Positions 57,785 to 64,000 of a stretch of 64,000 nucleotides of DNA are shown in pieces (position 1 is the stretch's first letter; each line of letters opens with the position of its first letter). Source of the stretch: Tractidigestivibacter sp050946515 (GTDB lineage Bacteria > Actinomycetota > Coriobacteriia > Coriobacteriales > Atopobiaceae); contig NZ_JBMNUX010000004.1 in the NCBI RefSeq assembly GCF_050946515.1, positions 62,001-126,000 on the forward strand, written 5' to 3'. Position numbers and translations under genes: made by a program. The notes under the pieces were generated by a model. It had not been told where the DNA came from, searched no databases, and worked only from the letters and a program-made list of their open reading frames with translations.

Positions 57785-60037
57785 ATGGAGTTTATTGCAA
57801 CGTGCCCCAAGGGCTTTGAGCCTCTTCTGGCCGGAGAGCTCTCCTCGCTTCAGATTGGCGGCGTACGGCCGCTGAGGGGCCAAGTCTCGTTTTCTGGCGA
57901 GCTCCGCGATGCGTACCGCGTCTGCCTCTGGTCGCGGCTGGCGTCCAACGTCACGCTCGTCCTCTCGCGCATCGGCGCAAAAGACGCCGACGAGCTCTAT
58001 GAGGGGCTATCGGCCATTTCCTGGGAAGACCACGTTCCCAGCGGCGCGACCATCGCCGTCCGCGCGCATGGGACAAACGCGAAGCTCAGAAACTCGCAGT
58101 TTCTGGCGCTGCACTCCAAGGACGCAATCGTCGACCGGCTCCACGCACGCCGAGGGGCGCGCCCCATGGTGGACCCGTCCTCCCCTGACGTAGGCGTCGT
58201 CGTGCGCCTCTCGCGCGAGAAGGCGCTCGTGGGCATCGACCTTTCTGGCGAGCCGCTCTTTCGCCGCGGCTACGAGAGCGGCACGCGCTCACGCGGAGAA
58301 GGGCGGCTGAGCGCTCGACGCCCCGACTACGCCGCGGCCATGCTCGACGCCGGCGGCTGGTATCGCTACGTTCGCCACGGCTCCCCCGTCCTCGTCGACA
58401 CCTTCTGCGGCACCGGAAGCGTCGCGGTCGAGGCCGCAGGCGTGGCGCTTGACCGGGCGCCGGGGCTGCTCCGAACTCGCTGGGGCTTCTCGAAGTGGGC
58501 GCAAAACGACCCCAAGACCTGGGACGAGCTTGTCAAAGAGGCAAGCGAGCGAGCGCGGGCGTCTGCAGAGAAGGACTTCCAGCTGGTCATCTCAGACACG
58601 CGCCGCGGAGCGGTTGAGGCAACGAGAAAGGCGCTGCGCGCCTCGGGGCTTGACCTAGAGCCGCAGGAGAGCGCGCCCACCAAGCTTCCCGAGCTTGTGA
58701 GCGAGCTCGCAGACGCGCTGGTAGTCGCAGACGTCGCCTGGCCGGACGAGGACGCGCCGGCAGAGGAGGCCCGCGCCCTTTCCGTGCTGTCAGCCGTCAG
58801 CGAGAAAGTGGCGACCAAAGCGGGCTCGACCATCGTGACGCTTGGACCAGGAGACGTCACCGACGCGGCCACAGGCGGCGTGCCAGAGCAAACGATCGAC
58901 GTGCTTCTCGGCAGGGACCAGGCGAGCATTCGCGCCTACGCGACAGAGAAGCTCCTCTCGGGGCATTCCTCAGTCACGGTCGGCGGCAAGGAGCTTCCCG
59001 TGCTCGTCCCGGCGTCCGACCAGTTTGCGGCGCGCCTTGCCAAGGTGGCCAAGGCGCGCGCGAAGTGGGCGGCGTCCGAGGACGTCAGCTGTTACCGCGT
59101 CTATGACGCCGACCTTCCCGACTACGCGGTCTCGATCGATCTCTACGTTGGCTCGCTCACTCGCGGCCGATGGCTTTCCATCTCTGAGTACGCGCCCCCG
59201 AAGGGCATCGACCGCAACCTTGCCCATCGGCGCCTCTTGGACGTGCTGACCATAGCGCCGCAGGTCATGGGCGTAGACCCCGCCAACGTGAGCCTGCGCG
59301 TGCGTCGTCGCGCCAAGGGAGGCTCGCAGTATGCCGAGGAGGGCAAGCGCCAGGCAAAGGGCAACGGATGGCGGCGACGGGGCCACGTCGAGCTGCCCGC
59401 CGGAGCGCACCTAGTGGACGAGGGCGGGCTCACCTTTGAGGTGAACTTCTCGCAGCGCCTTGACTGCGGCATCTTCCTCGACCACCGCGACACGCGCGCA
59501 ATGATTAGAGAGATGATGAAGCAGACGCCGGGCGGAAGCTTCCTCAACCTGTTTGCCTACACGGGCACCGCAACCTGCTACGCGGCAGACGGCGGAGCAG
59601 GCCACACCACGACCGTCGACCTCTCGCGCCCCTCGCTCGAGTGGGCACGACGCAACATGGAGCGCAACGGATTTGATGGAGACGAGCACGAGTTCGTTCA
59701 GGCAGACATCTTGCGCTGGGTGAGCGAGCAGCGCCACGGCAAGCGCCGCTGGGACCTCGTCTTCTGCGACGCGCCGACGTTTTCCAACTCAAGCAGCATG
59801 CGCTCAAAGGGCTGGGACGTCCAGCGCGACCACGCCGAGCTGATCATTGACATCTCGCGCCTGCTCACGCGCGCGGGCCAGGCGATCTTCTCGTGCAACC
59901 TGCGCACGTTCAAGCCCGACCTCGAGACGCTCTCGCGCGCCGGCGTCGAGCTCGAGGACATCACCGCAAAGACGATTCCCGAGGACTTCGCGAGAAACCC
60001 GCGCATCCACCACTGCTACATCGTGACGCGCAAATAG
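57785..60037 (+). CDS. rlmKL: RlmKL-like fused 23S rRNA methyltransferase, RlmL half degenerate
   Basis: 750 aa, close to E. coli RlmKL (702). THUMP domain at about 45-165, then a RlmL-like domain (VDTFCGTGSVAVEAAGVALDRAPGLLRTRWGFSKWAQND), then RlmK domain (CYRVYDADLPDYAVSIDLYV, ...CGIFLDHRDTRAMIREM, FLNLFAYTGTATCYAADGGA, DLVFCDAPTFSNSS at about 658-671). E. coli RlmL makes m2G2445 and RlmK makes m7G2069. The RlmL catalytic motif NPPYGER is missing: its place (about 311-325) reads VVADVAWPDEDAPAE. In RlmK DPPT is DAPT. So m7G activity is likely and m2G doubtful. Confidence 0.88.
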   Translation: MEFIATCPKGFEPLLAGELSSLQIGGVRPLRGQVSFSGELRDAYRVCLWSRLASNVTLVLSRIGAKDADELYEGLSAISWEDHVPSGATIAVRAHGTNAKLRNSQFLALHSKDAIVDRLHARRGARPMVDPSSPDVGVVVRLSREKALVGIDLSGEPLFRRGYESGTRSRGEGRLSARRPDYAAAMLDAGGWYRYVRHGSPVLVDTFCGTGSVAVEAAGVALDRAPGLLRTRWGFSKWAQNDPKTWDELVKEASERARASAEKDFQLVISDTRRGAVEATRKALRASGLDLEPQESAPTKLPELVSELADALVVADVAWPDEDAPAEEARALSVLSAVSEKVATKAGSTIVTLGPGDVTDAATGGVPEQTIDVLLGRDQASIRAYATEKLLSGHSSVTVGGKELPVLVPASDQFAARLAKVAKARAKWAASEDVSCYRVYDADLPDYAVSIDLYVGSLTRGRWLSISEYAPPKGIDRNLAHRRLLDVLTIAPQVMGVDPANVSLRVRRRAKGGSQYAEEGKRQAKGNGWRRRGHVELPAGAHLVDEGGLTFEVNFSQRLDCGIFLDHRDTRAMIREMMKQTPGGSFLNLFAYTGTATCYAADGGAGHTTTVDLSRPSLEWARRNMERNGFDGDEHEFVQADILRWVSEQRHGKRRWDLVFCDAPTFSNSSSMRSKGWDVQRDHAELIIDISRLLTRAGQAIFSCNLRTFKPDLETLSRAGVELEDITAKTIPEDFARNPRIHHCYIVTRK

Positions 60038-60060
60038 GGAGCAGCGAGGCACCCGAAGCT

Positions 60061-60106
60061 GGACAAAGAGCGCCGGCCGACAGCCACAAGCTGCCAGCCG
60101 GCGCTC
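60061..60106 (-). terminator. Intrinsic terminator after metY
   Basis: A perfect 10-bp stem GAGCGCCGGC (60068-60077)/GCCGGCGCTC (60097-60106). On the minus strand it is followed by TTTGTCC. It separates metY from the convergent rlmKL. Confidence 0.7.
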
Positions 60107-60141
60107 GCCAATGCGCTTGGGCGTTCTTGCGCCTTATGCGA

Positions 60142-61422
60142 TTACACGTGCGCGAGGGCCTGCTCCACGTCGGCCACGAGGTCGTCCGTGCCCTCAAGGC
60201 CGCAGGAAAGGCGCACCGTAGAGGGGCTGATGCCCGCGGCGATGAGCTCCTCGTCGGTCATCTGGCGATGCGTGGAGCTTGCCGGGTGCAGGCAGCAGCT
60301 GCGCGCGTCGGCGACGTGGGTCTCGATGTTCACGAGCTCGAGCGCCTCCATGAAGCGAATTGCGCCCGCGCGGCCGCCAGCGACCTGGAAGCTCACGACG
60401 CCGCAGCTGCCATTGGGCAGGTACTTCTGGGCGAGCTCATAGTTGTCATCGCCAGGAAGGCTGGGGTAGGTTACCGCCTCGATCTTGTCGCTCGCCGCGA
60501 GCGCCTTTGCCACGGCAAGGCCGTTCTTGCAGTGCTGCGGCATGCGCACGTGCAGGCTCTCAAGGCCAAGGTTCAGGTAGAAGGCGTTCTGCGGGCTCTG
60601 GATTGAGCCAAAGTCGCGCATGAGCTGAGAGGTCGCCTTCGTGATGTAAGCGCCCGCCTGCCCGAACTTCTCTGCATAGACGATGCCGTGGTAGGACTCG
60701 TCGGGGGTCGTGAGACCAGGGAACTTGTCGGCATGCGCCATCCAGTCGAAGTTGCCGGAGTCCACGATGGCGCCGCCCACGCCCACGCCGTGGCCGTCCA
60801 TGTACTTGGTGGTGGAGTGCGTCACGATGTCGGCGCCCCACTCGATGGGGCGGCAGTTCACAGGGGTCGGGAAGGTGTTGTCCACAATCAGCGGCACGCC
60901 ATGAGCGTGCGCAGCCCTCGCGAACTTCTCGATGTCGAGCACCGCGAGGGCAGGGTTGGCAATCGTCTCGCCGAAGACGCACTTGGTGTTGGGCTTGAAG
61001 GCGGCGTCGAGCTCCTCGGGCGTGCACGTGGGCGAGACGAACGTGGTCTCGATGCCCATCTTGCGCAGCGTGTGGGCAAGCAGGTTGAAGGTGCCGCCGT
61101 AGATGGTGGAGCTGGCAACCACGTGACCGCCGTTCTCGCAAATGTTGAACACCGCGAAGAAGTTGGCTGCCTGGCCGGAGCTCGTGAGCATTCCGGCAGC
61201 ACCGCCCTCAAGGTCGGCGATCTTTGCGGCAACCATGTCGTTGGTCGGGTTTTGCAGGCGCGTGTAGAAGTAGCCGGGCGCCTCGAGGTCGAAAAGCGCG
61301 CCCATCGCGTCTGACGAGTCGTACTTGAACGTCGTCGACTGGATGATGGGAATCTGGCGCGGCTCGCCGTTCTTGGGGGTATAGCCCGCTTGCACACAAC
61401 GGGTGTCGATGCTCTTAGCCAT
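60142..61422 (-). CDS. metY: O-acetylhomoserine sulfhydrylase
   Basis: 426 aa from ATG 61422, with GAGGGGAG nine bases upstream; the frame upstream has no similarity. Cys/Met PLP-fold type I enzyme: RQIPIIQSTTFKYDSS, YTRLQNPTNDMVAAKIADLEGG, PLP Lys in THSTTKYMDGHGVGVGG, and RMPQHCKNGLAVAKALAAS. The C-terminus has NIETHVADARSCCLHPASSTHRQM. It forms homocysteine from O-acetylhomoserine and sulfide, which MetH then methylates. Could be annotated as cystathionine gamma-synthase-like, but the THSTTKYMDGHG and length favour MetY. Confidence 0.93.
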   Translation of the reverse strand: MAKSIDTRCVQAGYTPKNGEPRQIPIIQSTTFKYDSSDAMGALFDLEAPGYFYTRLQNPTNDMVAAKIADLEGGAAGMLTSSGQAANFFAVFNICENGGHVVASSTIYGGTFNLLAHTLRKMGIETTFVSPTCTPEELDAAFKPNTKCVFGETIANPALAVLDIEKFARAAHAHGVPLIVDNTFPTPVNCRPIEWGADIVTHSTTKYMDGHGVGVGGAIVDSGNFDWMAHADKFPGLTTPDESYHGIVYAEKFGQAGAYITKATSQLMRDFGSIQSPQNAFYLNLGLESLHVRMPQHCKNGLAVAKALAASDKIEAVTYPSLPGDDNYELAQKYLPNGSCGVVSFQVAGGRAGAIRFMEALELVNIETHVADARSCCLHPASSTHRQMTDEELIAAGISPSTVRLSCGLEGTDDLVADVEQALAHV

Positions 61423-61638
61423 GGTGGTGCTCCCCTCTGTCGGAGTTTCGGGCCAGGCGACCCGACCGATGCGCAACAACATTGGTGCTACTCTAGCGCA
61501 CTCGCGCGCGGCAAAATGCCAGCATGGTCGCCAAATTGCCTTGGCGGCAACGCCGCAGAGCCCCTCCGCGACGCCGCCGCCAATCACTCTGCCAGCTGCT
61601 TTGCCAGCGATTTGCCAGCTCCGAGCCCTTCTAGCCCC

Positions 61639-63162
61639 CTAGCACCTCTCATAGAACGCGTGAAGGTCTGCATCCAGCGCTCCAAGCGTGGGCTCGTCCA
61701 CGTAGGCCATATGCCCACAGCCGTAGCGAAGCCACGTGATGTTCTCCTTGATCTGAGGCGAGAGGAACTGGCAGCTCAGGTCGTGGACGACGTTCCAATA
61801 GGTAGTCGCCGCGTCAAAGCGACCGCCGACGACGGCGAGCTTGCAGGTAGGATTGCGACGGAGCGCGGTGGCAATGTCTCCCGACACGTCCGGGGCGCCG
61901 ACCTTCTCGCCCGTCCCCGGAACCTCGTGGTCCCAGCCCCACTTGGTGCCCACGCGCTCGTAGTTCTCGGCGAGGTAGACAGTCGGACCATGGTAGCCCA
62001 GCTTGTCCGAGCAGAACGCCCGGAACGCGTTTGTCCAGTTGGCCTCGACCGCATCGTCGGCGGCGTCCTCGCCTCCGACCCAGTCAGCGCTCGACTGCAT
62101 GGGCGAGGGCGCGTCTGAGCAGAAGCGCATGTCGAGCCTGCCACACACGCGGCCCTCATCGCGAAGCAGCTCGCGCCGGAACTGCGTGAGCTCCACGCGC
62201 AGGTGACGCTCGAGCAAGAAGTCGGCGGAAAGACCGATGTAGCTCGAGAGCTGCTCGGCAACGTCTCGCTCCTCCTCGGGGCTCATGCGGTCGCCCATAA
62301 GAAGCGCTGGCGCCAGAACGCGGTCAGCGAAGTCCATCGCGCGATCGAACCAGACGTTCTCGTCTACGCCCTTGCCCGCACGACCAAAGTACTGGGCCGC
62401 TGCTGCGTAGGTGGGCATCATGCCCAAGTAGTAGAGGTCGTTTCCGGGAAGCGTCTGGACCCAGTTCCAGATGGCGGACACCATCACGACGCCCGTAAGC
62501 TTGACCGCTCGCTCGCCCAGCACGCGCATCAGGACGGCGTTTCGCACCGTTCCGTACGACTCGCCCAGAAGGTAGATTGGGCTGGACCAGCGATGATTCT
62601 TCTCGAGCCAGTCCATGATGGCGCGCGCGAAGGCGTCAGCATCGCCATCCACCGAGAAGACCGACTTGGGGTCGCAATCGTCAGCAAGATACGACCAGCC
62701 GGTTCCCAACGCGTCCAAAAACACAAGGTCGGAGTCTTTGAGCAGCGTATGGGGGTTGTCGGCGACCTCGGCAGAGGACGAGAGGTGGTTGGTCCCGTCG
62801 GTCTTTACGCGCACGGGGCCAAAGCCGCCAAAGTTCACCGGCACCGACGCGCAGCCGGGACCACCGTTGTACGCGAAGGTCACCGGACGGGTAGCGTCTG
62901 CCGCGCCATCCTTGTCAACCGCCACATAAGAGAGCGAGAACATCTCTCCCTCAAGCTTGCCCGCATCATCCACCACGTCCAGGTGTGCCGCCGTGGCAAC
63001 GTAGTCGATGGTCTTCTCGCCATCCGTCCAGCTAAGGCGTGCCGACGCAGGATCGGGCACTTGATGCAGACGGCTGGGCTCCACGCCCAGGTACGGCCTT
63101 TTTGCCGCAGGCGACTCGTTCCCCGCCTTAGTTGAAGCGGCGTTTTTCTCTTCGTCCTCCAT
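61639..63162 (-). CDS. Serine carboxypeptidase, peptidase family S10, apparently cytosolic
   Basis: 507 aa. S10 motifs: FAYNGGPGCASVPVNFGGFGP (oxyanion region), catalytic Ser in LLGESYGTVRNA, Asp in VVGGRFDAATTYW, His in YGCGHMAYVDEPTL. It should trim C-terminal residues from peptides. There is no signal peptide or TM helix: the N-terminus is MEDEEKNAASTKAGNES. S10 enzymes are mostly secreted or vacuolar in eukaryotes; bacterial members exist but are less studied. The start is preceded by AAGGGAGAGAAC. It is 216 bases upstream of metY. Confidence 0.9.
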   Translation of the reverse strand: MEDEEKNAASTKAGNESPAAKRPYLGVEPSRLHQVPDPASARLSWTDGEKTIDYVATAAHLDVVDDAGKLEGEMFSLSYVAVDKDGAADATRPVTFAYNGGPGCASVPVNFGGFGPVRVKTDGTNHLSSSAEVADNPHTLLKDSDLVFLDALGTGWSYLADDCDPKSVFSVDGDADAFARAIMDWLEKNHRWSSPIYLLGESYGTVRNAVLMRVLGERAVKLTGVVMVSAIWNWVQTLPGNDLYYLGMMPTYAAAAQYFGRAGKGVDENVWFDRAMDFADRVLAPALLMGDRMSPEEERDVAEQLSSYIGLSADFLLERHLRVELTQFRRELLRDEGRVCGRLDMRFCSDAPSPMQSSADWVGGEDAADDAVEANWTNAFRAFCSDKLGYHGPTVYLAENYERVGTKWGWDHEVPGTGEKVGAPDVSGDIATALRRNPTCKLAVVGGRFDAATTYWNVVHDLSCQFLSPQIKENITWLRYGCGHMAYVDEPTLGALDADLHAFYERC

Positions 63163-63422
63163 GGCTGTTCTCTCCCTTTCATGCTGCTTACATAACCTCG
63201 TCTATTTTATGTTGCTGCAAGCATCATCCAAGTGGCGCGACGAAGCCGCGCGTACGTCTCACTATTGGACAGCAAGGCGTGGTAGTGTTGTGCAGTAAGG
63301 TCTCAACTATGGTGTTGGGAACTGTCTACATACATTCATGTGGGCAGAGTGCTATATTTGTCCGCTTGGTGTTGGATAATTTCAGACTACTGACGACTGT
63401 GTCTTCCATCGAATGGAGCATC

Positions 63423-64000
63423 ATGGAGAGCATCGACAAGACCGGAGCCGCTCGGACCCCCAAGAGGAGGTCCAAGAACGCCGGTATCCCCCTGAGCGCC
63501 GGAATGATTCTCGTTACGCTTGGCGTTGTCTATGGTGACATCGGCACGAGCCCGATGTACACGCTCAAGGCAATCATGAGCGGCAACGGCGGCCTCGCCA
63601 CCATGGAAGAAGATGTGGTCCTCGGCGCCCTGTCGCTGATCATTTGGACCCTTACGCTCATCACAACTGTGAAGTACGTCCTTATCGCCATGAAGGCGGA
63701 CAACCACAACGAGGGCGGCATCTTTGCGCTCTACAGCCTGGTCAAGCGCTGCGGGAAATGGCTCATCATCCCCGCAATGGTCGGCGGAGCCGCGCTTCTC
63801 GCCGACGGCATTCTTACCCCCGCGGTGACCGTTACCACCGCAATCGAGGGCCTGCGCACCATTGACTTCTTCTATGCGATCATCGGCGAGAACCAGCACA
63901 TCGTCGTCGGCATCACGATCATTATCCTGTGCTTCCTCTTCGCCCTGCAGAAGGCGGGCACCTCCAGGATCGGCAAGGCCTTCGGGCCGGTCATGACCGT
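63423..64000 (+). CDS. kup: Potassium uptake protein Kup, N-terminal part, cut by the window edge
   Basis: 192 codons from ATG 63423, open to the right edge. GGAG lies seven bases upstream; an ATG ten bases earlier is out of frame. TLGVVYGDIGTSPMYTLKAI is the hallmark of the KUP/HAK/KT K+:H+ symporters, followed by GALSLIIWTLTLITTVKYVLIAMKADNHNEGGIFALYSLV and GGAALLADGILTPAVTVTTAIEGL. It imports K+. The upstream 260 bases show no c-di-AMP (ydaO) riboswitch core. Confidence 0.95.
   Translation, partial: MESIDKTGAARTPKRRSKNAGIPLSAGMILVTLGVVYGDIGTSPMYTLKAIMSGNGGLATMEEDVVLGALSLIIWTLTLITTVKYVLIAMKADNHNEGGIFALYSLVKRCGKWLIIPAMVGGAALLADGILTPAVTVTTAIEGLRTIDFFYAIIGENQHIVVGITIIILCFLFALQKAGTSRIGKAFGPVMT

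Noticed and set aside
63163..63422. c-di-AMP riboswitch before kup
   Set aside because: The characteristic conserved blocks were not found in the 260 upstream bases.

Overview
The window looks like chromosomal DNA of a high-GC, Gram-positive anaerobe of the class Coriobacteriia, most likely an Olsenella/Atopobium-type member of the Atopobiaceae. This is inferred from protein character rather than a database match: strong C/G-ending codon bias, Ser/Thr-rich cell-wall proteins, a Tat-exported permuted GH3 enzyme, ECF transport genes with DUF4430 (transcobalamin-like) surface proteins, a split MetH, a eukaryal/archaeal-type Pth2, and no outer-membrane genes. Both edges cut genes: dtd on the left and kup on the right. 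No rRNA, tRNA, phage, insertion sequence or CRISPR array was seen.

Layout. 0-8 kb: dtd end, mscL, a CPA2 antiporter, then glycerolipid genes (plsY, a monoacylglycerol-lipase-like hydrolase coupled to glpK) and a very strongly codon-biased radical SAM gene. 8-12.7 kb: a four-gene minus-strand operon (VWA lipoprotein, XpaC, membrane-anchored binding protein, TelA). 12.8-17 kb: metF, a separate MetH activation protein and metH. 17-25 kb: HAD phosphatase, CDF metal exporter, pth2, cysK-cysE, a class II aldolase and a LacI regulator. 25-31 kb: a 55-aa membrane or secreted peptide, a Tat-exported circularly permuted GH3 protein and a small membrane protein, divergent from an AgrA/AgrC-like LytTR-GHKL two-component pair. 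30.9-39.2 kb: an ECF-type uptake locus (S, fused A-A, T) with two DUF4430 surface proteins. 39-43 kb: lgt, a NifU-like protein and a U32 peptidase. 43-49 kb: glycan genes (four GT2 family enzymes, one frameshifted, a DUF2304 protein and a flippase). 49-64 kb: tyrS, a class A PBP, argR, a degenerate C39-like protein, a repeat-rich non-coding island, a phosphosugar mutase, rlmKL, metY, an S10 peptidase and kup.

How the parts fit. Sulfur amino-acid metabolism recurs: cysK-cysE make cysteine, MetY can make homocysteine, and MetF/MetH/activation protein make methionine with cobalamin, which gives the DUF4430/ECF locus a plausible role in cobamide uptake. Envelope biology is the other theme (plsY, lgt, PBP, GT2/flippase, TelA/VWA operon).

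The most unusual items are: (1) a repeat family made of tandem 31-nt units capped by an inverted unit, in three copies at two intergenic loci, next to a cluster of paired inverted repeats; (2) the small peptide/GH3/membrane protein cluster divergent from an Agr-like two-component system; (3) the VWA-XpaC-binding protein-TelA operon; (4) the transcobalamin-like ECF locus with a possible divergent cobalamin-riboswitch leader; and (5) probable pseudo-enzymes (C39-like Cys to Ser; RlmKL without the RlmL NPPY motif).
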